A stretch of DNA of 64,000 bases from Pseudomonas matsuisoli (GTDB taxonomy: Bacteria; Pseudomonadota; Gammaproteobacteria; Pseudomonadales; Pseudomonadaceae): assembly GCF_014647635.1 (NCBI RefSeq), contig NZ_BMPO01000011.1, forward strand, positions 1 to 64,000, in the 5' to 3' direction. Below are positions 53,801-60,776 of this stretch, in pieces; the stretch's first letter is position 1; the number at the start of each line of letters is the position of its first letter. The translations under genes and the position numbers were made by a program. Below the pieces are notes generated by a model. The model did no database searches. It worked only from the letters and a program-made list of their open reading frames with translations, and had not been told where the DNA came from.

Positions 53801-55679
53801 CCAGCGGTACGCTACCGGTCAGATTGGATGCACCATTGACCGTCAGGCTGGCGCTGCCCAACGCATTGTTGCTGGCAAGGTTCAGCGTGCCGGCATTGAG
53901 CGTCAGATTGCCAAAGCTGTTGGTACCCCCCAGGGACAGTGTCCCGAGTCCATCCTTGACCAGCCGCCCAGTGCCGCTGATGGCGCCCGTCAGGCCGAGG
54001 GCGTTGTCCCCTGAAATCGTCAACGCGTTACTGCCTAGATTTACGGTGTTGGCGAGCGTGACGCTGGCCGCGCCCGACGATAACGCCGCATTACCGCCCA
54101 GCGCGAGCGAGCCGGTGCCCAGCGCCGTGTTGCTGCCTACCACGACCGTGCCAGCGGCGACGGTCGTGCCCCCGGCATAGCTGTTGTTGCCTCCCAACGA
54201 GAGGGTTCCACTTCCGGTCTTGAGCAGCGAACCGGTGCCGGAGATGACGCCGTTCAATCCCAGCGCGTCGCTGTTCGGCAGAGTAAGAGCCGCATTCAGA
54301 ATGACATTGTTGGCCACGCTGGTTGCCGAGCCGCCCAAGCTGGATGCACTGTCGACGCGCAGGGTGCTCGCGCCCAATGCCTGGGCGTTGGCCAGCAGCA
54401 GGCTACCGCCGTTAAGGGCGGTGGTACCGCTATAGGTATTGGTGCCGGACAGGGTCAATGCACCAGTGCCGGACTTGGTGATGCCACCGGTGCCGCTGAT
54501 GGTGCCCCCCAAGGTCAAGGCATTCGCACCCTGGACCCCGATCGTTCCGCCGAGCGTTAGGGCGTTGGCGACGTTCAAGCCGCTGGCATTCGCTTCCAGC
54601 GCGCCGCCCGTCAGGCTGACAGCGCCCGCACCAAACGCATCGGCGCTTCCCAGAACGATCGTTCCTCCGGTGATGCTGGTCGTTCCACCGTTCGCAAGCG
54701 TACCCAGTAGCGTCCAGTTACCGCTGTCGATCTGCAGGTTCTCGAAGTTTTGATAGGTACTCGCCGACGCCGTACCTGTTGTCACGCCGTTCGTCCCACT
54801 CTGCAGCACCAGCGTGTCGCGGGTACCGGCCCCACCATCGACGATCCCGAGTTGCGCGTAGCCAACGTTGATGCCGGCCAGACCGCCTACGGTAACCGCG
54901 ATGCCGCCATTGCCAGTGACCTCCGACCCTGTGAGCGCAGTGAACACGTTACCGCCGGCACTGTTGCCCATCGCGACACTGCCGGTGATCAGCCCCGCGT
55001 TGGTCATTCGGTTACCTGCCGCGGAGCCCTGCATGCCGACCCGCCCGGTGATCACCCCACCCGCCCCGTTCGTGAACTGGTTCTGCGCTCCGCCGTACAA
55101 CAATACCGCTGGCGCCTCCCCGGTGAGGAGCGACAGTCCTGCCAACGCATTGGCTCCGATCTGCCCGTCGTTACGGATGACCGTAGCGGTACTGGTCGCC
55201 GTGTTGTAGACATTGAGGGCCATGCCCGATGGCTCGAGCAGGCTTACGCTGAGAAGACCCGAAGTGCCCTTGAGCACCCCGCCGGTCAGGTTGGTGATCG
55301 TGACGTTGCGGGAGGCCGTCGCGGGGTTGGTGACCACGAGGCCGGCAGCCTGGATGCTGAGCAGCCCCAACAGCGACGGATCGATCGTCCCGGCGTTGTT
55401 GACCGTAGCGCCGCCTCCATTGAGAGTCACTGCGTTACCGCCAAGACCTAGCAATACACCCGCCGAGCTTCCTGGGTTGAGGTTGACTGTCAGGTTCGGC
55501 GCCGAGCTCGAGAAGCTCGGCGCGAGTACAGGAGCCGAGCCGATACAGGTAACGGTACTTCCCGACGTCGAACAGGCAGCCTCGGCAACATTGCTGCCCA
55601 ACCCTGCAGCGAGACCAAAAAGAGACAGACGCACGGCGAGAGAAAGCGGGGAAATACGGGTCAAGGCAGAGTGTGGCAT
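41889..55679 (-). CDS. Giant autotransporter (type Va) with PATR repeats
   Basis: 4,596 aa from ATG 55679, which has GGAG eight bases upstream and starts the signal peptide (MPHSALTRISPLSLAVRLSL, cleavage near AEA-AC); ATG 55697 would add six residues. About 4,250 residues form a passenger made of dozens of autotransporter-associated beta-strand repeats of the form L-xKTG-GTL-L-G-N-TYSGGT-L-GTL-xG-ALG, expected to fold as a very long beta-helix. Several stretches without repeats (for example near WNGNGATGNGS and YWGGAINSDGS) break it into segments. The C-terminal ~270 residues are an outer-membrane beta-barrel (DAWGQTIAGWGKLKGD ... LSLTFSYAF). Probably a cell-surface adhesin; no protease or lipase motif was seen. 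Confidence 0.93.
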   Translation of the reverse strand: MPHSALTRISPLSLAVRLSLFGLAAGLGSNVAEAACSTSGSTVTCIGSAPVLAPSFSSSAPNLTVNLNPGSSAGVLLGLGGNAVTLNGGGATVNNAGTIDPSLLGLLSIQAAGLVVTNPATASRNVTITNLTGGVLKGTSGLLSVSLLEPSGMALNVYNTATSTATVIRNDGQIGANALAGLSLLTGEAPAVLLYGGAQNQFTNGAGGVITGRVGMQGSAAGNRMTNAGLITGSVAMGNSAGGNVFTALTGSEVTGNGGIAVTVGGLAGINVGYAQLGIVDGGAGTRDTLVLQSGTNGVTTGTASASTYQNFENLQIDSGNWTLLGTLANGGTTSITGGTIVLGSADAFGAGAVSLTGGALEANASGLNVANALTLGGTIGVQGANALTLGGTISGTGGITKSGTGALTLSGTNTYSGTTALNGGSLLLANAQALGASTLRVDSASSLGGSATSVANNVILNAALTLPNSDALGLNGVISGTGSLLKTGSGTLSLGGNNSYAGGTTVAAGTVVVGSNTALGTGSLALGGNAALSSGAASVTLANTVNLGSNALTISGDNALGLTGAISGTGRLVKDGLGTLSLGGTNSFGNLTLNAGTLNLASNNALGSASLTVNGASNLTGSVPLVLANAVQLNAALGISGSNATTLAGTLSGATGSLVKTGNSTLTLAGANTFGGGVSLGAGTLQIGNSAALGTGSLQVTGSSTLNALQALTLGNNVSLNAGAALSVPTNQALTLGGNIAGQGGVIKTGDAALTLTGNNTYSGGTTLAGGALVLGSSSALGAGALGVTAASTLSGSQAIALGNDINLSSLLTIGGANSVALNGAINGTGALLKTGGTSLTLNGNNTFEGGTVLGGGLLTVGSDTALGAGTLNVTGAAQLAASGTRTLANDVRLGADLSVAGSEALSLGGVLSGASSLIKTGTGTLQLNNANTFTGGVQLNGGSLLLGNGAGLGTGVLSVGANATASLDSLSPLTIANQINLGGNLNVRGSNDLAIAGNVAGNGSLVKQGNSQLTLTGNNTLNGGLDLEAGSVRAGSISLNGDVRNRGTLILDQAASGTYGNVISGIGSVVKDGSGSLLLSGNNTFTGGLNILNGGVQVSGGAALNDALAVNLANNATARLELLASEAIGSLSGGGQVGGNVQIGSGASLTLGGDNSNSLFGGALLGDGGLIKTGTGNLALTGNSNLGGGLNLQSGSLTVNGALGGTVTAGSGTSVGGTGNLTGTLNVGAGASLAAASGQTLTLGGLNLQAGANLNVALGTPTAPAPLLNVAGDVSLNGTLNVADAGGFGQGVYQIIRYGGALNGDLSLGTIPVGFDLANLGVQANVAGQINLVVSGDSDLQFWNGNGATGNGSIVGGSGTWQSGITNWTDATGLGTNVWTNGFAIFGGTPGTVNVVGSHTITGMQLADGYALTAGSGAQLNLAGTGNHVIRVDPNATANVGVAITGAGALEKRDFGTLVLSADNSYTGGTVISEGILQVSADSQLGAPSGALDFKGGTLRVTGLGYNGAARNILLGANGGGFDIETAANTFTLAQAIGGAGQLTKSGLGTLALTGANSYSGGTALNAGRLSVSGSSALGSGALTVNGNATLAALNDTALANDVRIAAGSALTVDGESPLALNGTLSGDAGRVIKAGAGTLQLSGANTYGGGTSLVGGTLYAGSDTALGTGVLSADGTGRLDNAAGVRLTNGIVLNGELTLAGARDLVLGGVISGTGALIKEGAGVVTLERANAHTGVTALRAGTLQVNDDLALGTSTLQVGGNAALAANAVRNVANTIALDSGATLSINNQQRLALNGVIGGGGALNVSGAGVLALNGPNTYSGGTTLSSGTLELGNANALGTGALQVVGAAELTSTSALTLANALTLNAALTLPGTFATTLAGPLAGNGTLIKTGNATLGLAGDNSGFGGTVNLGAGELALGSSAALGTSTLNVTGDSILSNSASISLSNGVALGADLTLAGAQDLVLGGTISGAGRLVKAGPANLTLNGPNTHAETELQAGGLTVDVAEALGDSLLVSGIGRLNTTTDNLNVGQNIALAGELTLSEGADLTLSGVLSGSGDLVKAGAQTVTLSGNNTYTGNTRLVAGSLVVGSDTAFGTSRLLAQGGSLTSDGSHTLANRVRLDQGLAVTVADADTLTLSGEMAGAAGLSKTGSGTLVLNGNNRYSGDTTLAEGTLSLGNDAALGAGNLVVTGNATLDHDAPLTVQNGIGLSAGLLTLAGNSDLILNGPISGAGGLAKTGADGQLVLSGNNTFTGGLALQDGGSVLVGNDNALGTGTLSLGGATTLATTQAVTLGNAIELGAALTLAGTYDATLNGALTGNGELVKNGTGTLSLTADNSAYNGRFTLNGGALVGNSTSINGDVTGAAGASLVFDQATDGTYAGLYDGAGDFTKSGASALTLTQAQAFTGALNVLGGTLATSGDNYLGSAGTVNLTAGTLLLNGAESLAAIQGLGNLELGAGGSLTLNTAADQVFAGGFTGSGTLFKTGSEQLTLTGSSSHSGTFNINEGTLRVDGALASQQVNVRSPATLTGSGTLGGNVVVDGTLSASQGNNIFALGSLTLNSNATFQANLGSPIAGATLVNVGSDLTLGGTLSVVDTGGFGLGVYQLFQYGSRPVEPGQPDWTVTGNFDPAIQFAGNGTVTAADLAVQKDEANKAVNLLVGGNTIRYWGGAINSDGSLAGGGAGSWSTTADNWSLGTNLGGRVGFRTNDFAVFAGPSAPEGTNYQVTIADEQTIRGLQFLSDGYVLQSAGSAGITVGNDTPIRVSAGATATINAPISGGSLEKLDGGTLVLGGDNLYTGGTTFSGGIVQASSDANLGALGGGLTFNGGRLQITGESYIGTGRNVTLTDAGGTLDIVEEDATFTMTNPITGTSAAVLGKAGDGTLVLTGANTYGGGTVLEAGTLLVGNGASLGTGDLTVTGAGSLGNSATTGTVALANNVTIARELTVGGAGNLALQGVVSGIGELVKDGSGELTLAGSNTYTGGTRVNAGTLSLTNDQAIGTGALTLGDGTTLDAAATLALENAVGLGGTVTLTGANLTLAGAVTDAAGTGALIKAGDSTLTLTGNNSYSGGTVLEGGTLVAGNDNALGGGTLTSSDGTTLRNVGTLRLRNLFAISGQLTLDTAQSLVLEESISGDGTLVKTGDGRLVLAGSNSYTGGTTLTSGTVIAGSNTALGSGPLTVTADATLQARTLAPEAVGLANDIAVGNGTTTPTLTLSGDQDLTLNGIVSGAGSLLMTGNNTVTLNGNNTYSGGTTLDAGALVVGNANALGTGSFEVTDTSTLSSGSASGVTLAQAIDLGAALTVGGANNLTLAGDIAGAGSLTKDGPGSLVLSGSNTYTGGTQVIGGGLIGNTTSLQGDIGTAANTSVTFDQIAAGSYTSVISGGGSLIKTGDADLLLTGGNTYSGGTQVQAGSLTGTTGSLQGNIDVSSGASLVFDQADPGLFTGVLTGTGTLVKNGSDALSLNGNNSGFTGTTNIENGQLVVNGQLGSDVVNVVGENASLSGGGNVAGTVNLSQNARLVAGTYLTPLTFENLSLDASSVLDFQLGAPNAPVTLVQVTGQLDLGGTLNIADAGGFGTGVYRLFSYGTLSGQPTLGSLPSGYDPTLLRFQGANNLYSLVVQNEVGEIQFWKGQNTAPGALGGDGVWSSTGTNWEDIDQFSGTWQSRFAVFDGTAGTVTVEGQQTLTGMQFLSDGYRLVAGSGGSLNSAGSADGGATVFNVTSGATASVAVGIAGAGGLNKTGAGTLVLSGNNDYTGGTTVGGGTLQVSADNGLGESTQGVTLNGGTLAIAGADYSTTSRSLTLGALGGALSIQAAENTFVYDNAITGSGPLTKLGAGTLALTGANAYTGGTLIGQGTLRGDSTSLQGSISTGAGTTLEFAQASDGQFNGAIDGTGRVVKNGSGSLTLSGANTYSGGTLINSGSLIGTSDSLQGVIASTVGTQLVFDQAAEGIFAGSYSGAGSLVKNGSGSLTLQGGNSYTGGTQVQAGTLIGNSTSLHGQIDNAATLVFDQASDGLFAGNLSGAGTLVKQGAGALVINSEQGFTGNTVINEGSLFVGTAGNSAAALGGPVLVQPRGRLQGSGTVGSITNYGALSSGVDTQLDVNGSFTQGASGWTRIGLSSRGAGVIRVLNTASLAGYLEVFSAGGYSGDDSFTILTAEQVQGTYDEVVLPDLPLLDVGVEYTANEVNLNVSRNEASFDDFAVTPNQRAVAGALSGLPSGELVGAITGLSAEELPAAYDSLTGELHASTASAMIGEANLIGNTVNDRMRQSCGSGSTRDARFLLAPNGLTTYRNEPCSESVSTWGLNIGNPGTPDYQNDAWGQTIAGWGKLKGDSNTSSLDRSSAGIMIGFDRKWDDDWRVGIAAGYLESTLKANDRASESDVTSYVLSAYASRQYGNVNTRLGVSHSLHEIESKRDINIADFSQRAKADYDARTTQFFGELSYVFDLESVALEPYAALSHSRYRSDRATEKGGEASLSAKSKQNSTQSNVGLRVAKGLDFGEDVDVVVRGSLGWQHAFGSNEADASMRFVQGGEGFKVDGSPMARDAAVVGAGVDMAVSERSRLAASYQGQYSSESRDHSLSLTFSYAF

Positions 55680-56427
55680 CGGTTGCGCTCCAGGCATGCT
55701 AGCGCGCCGTCAACTGTTCACGACGCCCTATCCCGACTTCCACACTGGGACGATTTGACCATAGCTGCCACCCGGAGTACGGCAAGAAAATCATCCTATT
55801 CGAACGACGAACGGAGCGATTTGCCATCACGGAAGTGAAATTTTCGTTAGTGCTAAAAACCCGTCGCTGACCGCTTCTTTGCGGCCCGACAAATGCGCAA
55901 AACATGACGATAAAGACAGGTTTTAGTATGACAAGCCAGCGTAAAGTCGCGCCAAACGGCTAGCGGCAAATGGCATCAAAATAATACTTAATAGCCACTA
56001 CCCATTTTTAGGTCTAGCGCCTGACTGGCGCCACCGTGTTTGACGCCTCCAAGTCATTATTTCCTGCGTTCGGGAACCATTCCCCGGTCAATCACGATCT
56101 AAGGCGCAGACGTCCAACTGATATCAAAACTGGACCGTAGTGCCACGCTTACTCGCTATGTCGACTACTCGTCCATAACGGTTCTTAGCGCATATGCCAG
56201 GGCATCGACCTTCCTGTCGTTATGACGGTTAGCCGAGCCGCACAGGCCTGTAAGCCTTGCCGGTTCGAAGATTTTCGTGCGCACCAACGCCAGGAATTCG
56301 AGGTCATAGGACCACGCATCCGAGACTGTACAACCACGTTTCACGTCATTCGTATTCATCAGTCGCTCGCCGCCGAACCCACGCGCGAATACACTGCCGG
56401 ACCTTTTTTGATAGCCGAGGATTTTAG
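55680..56427. other. Intergenic region between autotransporter and stressosome operon
   Basis: About 750 bp with divergent genes on either side, AT-rich around 55780-56010. It should hold both promoters. No confident gene; a 102-codon minus-strand frame at 56165-56473 overlaps the rsbR start and looks accidental. Confidence 0.5.
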
Positions 56428-57267
56428 ATGTCCAGTACCGCCATCGCCGAACTGCTACGCAACCATGAGGCAACGCTGCTCGACGTGTGGGTCGCCGCCC
56501 AACGTAATGCCGGCATGCGCCTCGACCTCATGAACGAATCTACGATCGTCACGAACTCGGCCGAACTGCTGCGCAAGCTGACGACCGCGGCCGCACAGGG
56601 CATGGACGATCTCGACGCCGCTCACTGGCAGCCGGTGAAGACGTTGCTGGAACAGTTCTCCTTCAACCAGAGCCGTGCCGGCGTTTCCCCATCGGAAACA
56701 GCGACGTTCGTGTTCTCGCTGAAAGAGCCGCTGTTCAAGCTCATCCAGGAGCACAGCGCTGAGCCTTTGGTGGATATCTGGGCGACCACGCAGCTGCTGG
56801 ACAAGCTCGGCCTCTACAGCATCGAGTGCTTCATGTCTGGCCGTGAGTCGGTCATACGCGAACAACAGGAGAGCATGCTGGAGCTCTCTACGCCGGTAGT
56901 CGAACTGTGGGATGGCATCCTGGCGATCCCACTGATTGGCGCGCTGGACAGCAACCGCACGCAGATCGTGATGGAAGCGCTGCTGGAAAAAATCGTCGAG
57001 ACCGAATCCGATATCGCCATCATCGACATCACCGGCGTACCAACGGTGGACACGATGGTCGCCCAGCACCTGATCAAGACCGTGACAGCCGCCAAGCTGA
57101 TGGGCGCGCAGTGCATCATCAGTGGCATTCGTCCGCAGATCGCCGCCACCATCGTGCACCTGGGTGTCGAGCTGGGCGACGTCATCACCAAGGCGTCCCT
57201 TGCCGATGCGTTCCGCGTGGCCCTGAAACAACAGGGCACCCGTTTCATCGCCGCCACCTCACGCTGA
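56428..57267 (+). CDS. rsbR: RsbR-type stressosome scaffold/sensor (RsbRD N-domain + STAS)
   Basis: 279 aa. Residues 1-150 are an all-helical N-terminal sensor domain of the RsbRD type (WVAAQRNAGMRLDLMNE, ETATFVFSLKEPLF), and residues 160-275 are a STAS domain. Thr209 in ITGVPTVDT and Thr241 in RPQIAAT sit where B. subtilis RsbR is phosphorylated by RsbT. ATG 56428 follows GAGGA. First gene of a six-gene operon (rsbR-rsbS-rsbT-phosphatase-hybrid kinase-receiver kinase). Expected to form a large cytoplasmic complex with RsbS. The input signal is unknown. Confidence 0.9.
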   Translation: MSSTAIAELLRNHEATLLDVWVAAQRNAGMRLDLMNESTIVTNSAELLRKLTTAAAQGMDDLDAAHWQPVKTLLEQFSFNQSRAGVSPSETATFVFSLKEPLFKLIQEHSAEPLVDIWATTQLLDKLGLYSIECFMSGRESVIREQQESMLELSTPVVELWDGILAIPLIGALDSNRTQIVMEALLEKIVETESDIAIIDITGVPTVDTMVAQHLIKTVTAAKLMGAQCIISGIRPQIAATIVHLGVELGDVITKASLADAFRVALKQQGTRFIAATSR

Positions 57268-57277
57268 AGGCTGCACC

Positions 57278-57703
57278 ATGGCTGACAAGATTCCAATTTT
57301 GAAAATGGGTCGCTTCCTCCTGTTGAGTATCCAGGTGGATATGCATGACCAACTCGCACTCGACCTGCAGGAAGACCTCACGCATCAAATCGTCCGGCAC
57401 AAGGCCAAGGGCGTGCTCATCGACATCTCCGCACTGGAAATCGTCGACTCCTTCATCGGCCGCATGCTGTCCCATATCGCCAACGTGTCGCGCATCCTCG
57501 ATGCGAAGGTCATCGTGGTCGGCATGCAGCCAGCCGTTGCCATCACGTTGGTGGAATTGGGCCTTTCCTTAGAAGGCATCGCCACAGCACTCAACACCGA
57601 GAAAGGCATGCGCCGCCTCGAAAGCATGGTTGCCGAAGACGAATCGGTTGGGGAGTTAGAGAGTGGCGAAAACGCAGACACTTCCGCTTCAGCAGGAGAC
57701 TGA
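57278..57703 (+). CDS. rsbS: RsbS-type STAS antagonist
   Basis: 141 aa. STAS domain with KIPILKMGRFLLLSIQVDM, ALDLQEDLTHQIV and Ser58 in EIVDSFIG, which aligns with phosphorylated Ser59 of B. subtilis RsbS, then MQPAVAITLVELGLSL. RsbS forms the stressosome core with RsbR and holds RsbT until phosphorylated. A 20-residue acidic tail (ESVGELESGENADTSASAGD) exceeds the normal length and overlaps the start of rsbT by 41 nt. Ten bp after rsbR. Confidence 0.92.
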   Translation: MADKIPILKMGRFLLLSIQVDMHDQLALDLQEDLTHQIVRHKAKGVLIDISALEIVDSFIGRMLSHIANVSRILDAKVIVVGMQPAVAITLVELGLSLEGIATALNTEKGMRRLESMVAEDESVGELESGENADTSASAGD

Positions 57704-58061
57704 CATCGTCCTGATTCGCCAGCAGGTACGCAAAGCGGCCGAGAGCATAAGGCTGGGTATCATCTCGCAGACGAAAATCGTGACGGCCGCCAGTGAGATC
57801 GCGCGAAACGCGTTGATCTATGGCGGCGGTGGCGAGTGCGTTCTGGAGGAGACCCAGCGCAATGGCAAACCTGCGGTCCGCCTTCTTATCAAGGACAACG
57901 GCCCCGGCATTGCGGACATCGAGCGCGCCATGGTCGACGGCTACACCTCCGGGAATGGCCTCGGCCTGGGTCTGTCCGGCTCTCGACGATTGGTGGACGA
58001 GTTTTCCATCGACAGCGCGGCTGGCCGTGGTACGGCCATCGAGCTCTGGAAATGGCGATGA
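57663..58061 (+). CDS. rsbT: RsbT-type serine/threonine kinase
   Basis: 132 aa, GHKL ATPase fold: N-box EIARNALIYGGGG, G1 DNGPGIAD, G2 GNGLGLGLSGS, ending GTAIELWKWR. In Bacillus, RsbT phosphorylates RsbS and RsbR, is released, and switches on a partner. The GTG start at 57663 lies inside rsbS (41-nt overlap), so translation is coupled. Its stop overlaps the next ATG (ATGA). Confidence 0.92.
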   Translation: MAKTQTLPLQQETDIVLIRQQVRKAAESIRLGIISQTKIVTAASEIARNALIYGGGGECVLEETQRNGKPAVRLLIKDNGPGIADIERAMVDGYTSGNGLGLGLSGSRRLVDEFSIDSAAGRGTAIELWKWR

Positions 58062-59026
58062 GCGCGAATCCGTTACTGATGGTCGCGGAAAGTGCCCATG
58101 TGGATGCGGCGCGGCGAGCCGTCGTGCGCCTGGCTGCGACGGTGACGAGCGACGAAACAGTGCTCGGGCGTATCGCGATCGTGGTGCAGGAACTGGCGTA
58201 CAACCTCGTTCGCCACGCCGGACATGGTGAGCTCTTGCATGCATTGAACGATGGCGTGCTGGACATCATTGCCCTGGACAAAGGCCCTGGCATGACGGAT
58301 GTGCGGCGCTGCCTGTCCGACGACTACAGCACCGCCGGCACGATGGGCGCTGGACTTGGCGCGATCCAGCGGCAATCGGACGTGTTCGACATCTATTCGC
58401 AGCCAGGCCAGGGAACGGTCGTGTTGTCCCGCTTTCATCTCCTGCCGAAACGCAACGAGCCCTTCCTGGTCGGTGCGGCGGGCACGCCCTACCCGCAGGA
58501 AGAGGTGTCTGGGGACAGCTGGGCTGTCAAAGGTAACCGCTTCATGATCTGCGATGGGTTGGGACATGGCCCGAGCGCGGCGGTTGCCTCCGAAAAGGCG
58601 CGGGAGATCTTCCTGGCCTATGCGGATCGTTTCCCGCTGGATGAGCTGATGGAAAACCTGCATCAGGCATTGATGTCGACCCGTGGCGGCGCGTTGTCGA
58701 TGGCAGAGGTCGATCCCGAGCATGGGCAAGTCAGTTTTTGCGGGATTGGCAACGTGGCGGGCCGCCTCCTGACGAACGACTCCCGCAGTATGGTTTCGAA
58801 CAATGGAACGCTCGGTTACAAGATCGGCCGGATCCAGACGTTCACCTATCCATGGACGCCTGGCGCGCTGCTGGTCCTGAACTCGGACGGCCTGACCTCC
58901 AAGGTCGGTTTGAAGGACTACCCCGGCAGCCTGCTTCGTCACCCCGCACTCATCGCCGGATTGCTTCATCGGGATTTCCGTCGCCACAACGACGATGCCA
59001 CCGTATTGGTAATCAAACATGCCTGA
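58058..59026 (+). CDS. RsbT-like ATPase fused to RsbX/SpoIIE-type phosphatase
   Basis: 322 aa. Residues 1-135 are a second RsbT-like GHKL domain (N-box VQELAYNLVRHAG, DKGPGM, TMGAGLGAIQRQ); residues 138-322 are a PP2C-like phosphatase (SGDSWAVK, ICDGLGHGPSAA, VSFCGIGNVAGRLL, LVLNSDGL, NDDATVLVI). In Bacillus the separate protein RsbX removes phosphate from RsbS and RsbR; here the same job is likely, with a kinase-like module attached. Starts by ATGA overlap with rsbT; ATG 58052 is the alternative. Followed by an 8-nt overlap with the hybrid kinase. Confidence 0.88.
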   Translation: MSANPLLMVAESAHVDAARRAVVRLAATVTSDETVLGRIAIVVQELAYNLVRHAGHGELLHALNDGVLDIIALDKGPGMTDVRRCLSDDYSTAGTMGAGLGAIQRQSDVFDIYSQPGQGTVVLSRFHLLPKRNEPFLVGAAGTPYPQEEVSGDSWAVKGNRFMICDGLGHGPSAAVASEKAREIFLAYADRFPLDELMENLHQALMSTRGGALSMAEVDPEHGQVSFCGIGNVAGRLLTNDSRSMVSNNGTLGYKIGRIQTFTYPWTPGALLVLNSDGLTSKVGLKDYPGSLLRHPALIAGLLHRDFRRHNDDATVLVIKHA

Positions 59027-60776
59027 CTTGCGGCACCTCATCAGCCTGCCCATCGAAACCGAACAGGACATCGTTCATTGCCGGCAATCGGCCAAGCGCC
59101 TCGCGGCTAAAATGCACTGGAACACGCTCGACCAAATTCGATTGGCCACTGCGGTTTCCGAGCTTGCTCGTAATATCTATCAGTACGCTGGCAAAGGTAC
59201 GTTCAAATTTTCCCTCGCCGTCAACGCGCGCGGTCAGCTGTGCGGTATCGGCATCCGTGCCGAGGACAAGGGCCCAGGCATCGCGCAGCTCAATGCGATT
59301 CGCGCCGGGACCTACCGCTCGCCTACGGGAATGGGCGTAGGGCTGCGGGGCGCGCAGAAGTTGCTGGACGATTTCGAGATCGAGTCGTCTAGCACCGGCA
59401 CCTGCATTCAGGCCTGCAAATACCAGTCACCGCACGCGTTCCCCGATGATGCCACGCTTACGCTGCTGATTGCCGAACTCTCGGGAGCCGAGAAACCCGA
59501 TCCGTATCAGCAGATCCGCCAACAAAGCGCCGAGCTGCTGATCACCAACACAGAGCTGCACACAAAACAGCAAGAGCTCGAAGCGACCAACAAGGAATTG
59601 GAAAACACCAACCAAGGGGTGGTGGCGCTCTATTCCGAGCTGGAAAAAACGGCACATGACCTGCAAGAGGCGAGCACCGCCAAGAGTCGCTTCTTCTCCA
59701 ACATGACCCACGAGTTCCGCACGCCGATCAACATCATTGAAAACGTGTCGAAGCTGCTGGCCAGCGGCGTGGACGGATCGCTCAACTCGGAACAATTACG
59801 GCAGGTCCGCTTCATCAGCAACGCCGCCGTCGAACTGTCTAATCTCGTCAGCGAATTGCTGGCGCTTGCTGAAGTTCAGTCGGGACGGCTGGCCATCGAT
59901 CCGCAGCCATTCGAGTTGGTCGCCTTCGTGGAACGACTCGATGATTTCGCCGCAGCGATGGCGCCTCGCTACCCGAACGTCAGCTACGAAGTGGTGAAGC
60001 CCAAGGCCGAGCTCAAGCTGGAAACCGACGAGAGCCGACTCTTTCAGATACTACGTAACCTCATCTCCAATGCGTTCAAATACACCCCGGCGGGCCACGT
60101 GCGTATCCAGGTGTTCCAGACGGACGATGCCACTGTGGAATTCCTGGTCGAGGACAACGGCCTGGGCATCGCGCCAGAGAACCGCCAGAAAATTTTCGAG
60201 GAGTTCGGCCGGATCAAATCGCCGCACCTGACGCATATCGAAGGCACGGGGCTCGGTTTGCCCTTGGCGCAAAAGCTTGCGGTGCTGCTCAAGGGCGAAC
60301 TGCTGCTGGAGAGCGAGGAAGGTCAAGGCAGCCGCTTCACCGCACGTATTCCGCGTCAATTCCAGCCCGCCAAAGCCGATACCGTTGCGCCGGACCTCAG
60401 CGGGACGACCATTCTGGTGATCGATGACAGCGAAGCGGATCGCTATCTCGTCCGACGCACGCTTGAGCCGTGCAACCCCGTCCTCATCGAGGCAGATAGC
60501 GCGCGTGCCAGTCTCGACCGCCTGAACGCTGTGCGTCCGGATATCATCCTGCTGGACCTGGACCTGCCGGACATTAGCGGTGAAGACCTGCTGGCCAGCA
60601 TGGACTGGAGCATGCACCAGCGCGTGCTGATCAACACTGCAAACCCTTTGGATGAAACAGCATTGGCAAGGCTGCAAGGGCACTGCCGCGCGGTGCTATT
60701 CAAACATCAAGCCGATCACGCCGAGCGACTCTTGGCCGAGGTTCGCGATCTGGCCCGGAGCCTGGACCATGAGTAG
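59019..60776 (+). CDS. Hybrid histidine kinase beginning with an RsbT-like ATPase domain
   Basis: 585 aa, soluble. Residues 1-140 are a third RsbT-like GHKL domain (SELARNIYQYAGKG, EDKGPGI, GMGVGLRGAQ); about 165-225 coiled coil (LLITNTELHTKQQELEATNK); HisKA with His231 in MTHEFRTP; HATPase about 330-445 (NLISNAFKYTP, DNGLGIAP, GTGLGLPLA); receiver about 462-580 with Asp513 in IILLDLDLPD and a Lys in LFKHQ. A serine-kinase-like ATPase domain in front of a histidine kinase is unusual and would let stressosome partners act directly on the two-component branch. It overlaps both neighbours by 8 nt. Confidence 0.9.
   Translation: MPDLRHLISLPIETEQDIVHCRQSAKRLAAKMHWNTLDQIRLATAVSELARNIYQYAGKGTFKFSLAVNARGQLCGIGIRAEDKGPGIAQLNAIRAGTYRSPTGMGVGLRGAQKLLDDFEIESSSTGTCIQACKYQSPHAFPDDATLTLLIAELSGAEKPDPYQQIRQQSAELLITNTELHTKQQELEATNKELENTNQGVVALYSELEKTAHDLQEASTAKSRFFSNMTHEFRTPINIIENVSKLLASGVDGSLNSEQLRQVRFISNAAVELSNLVSELLALAEVQSGRLAIDPQPFELVAFVERLDDFAAAMAPRYPNVSYEVVKPKAELKLETDESRLFQILRNLISNAFKYTPAGHVRIQVFQTDDATVEFLVEDNGLGIAPENRQKIFEEFGRIKSPHLTHIEGTGLGLPLAQKLAVLLKGELLLESEEGQGSRFTARIPRQFQPAKADTVAPDLSGTTILVIDDSEADRYLVRRTLEPCNPVLIEADSARASLDRLNAVRPDIILLDLDLPDISGEDLLASMDWSMHQRVLINTANPLDETALARLQGHCRAVLFKHQADHAERLLAEVRDLARSLDHE

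Noticed and set aside
42279-55451. Many long plus-strand frames opposite the autotransporter gene (for example 42279-43139, 43362-44171, 51048-51980, 52638-53294)
   Set aside because: They are mirror frames caused by the repetitive, biased codons of the autotransporter; they have low-complexity Arg/Val/Ala-rich sequence, no ribosome sites and no family motifs.
56165-56473. Minus-strand frame of 102 codons before rsbR
   Set aside because: It overlaps the rsbR start, has no good ribosome site and no family-like sequence.
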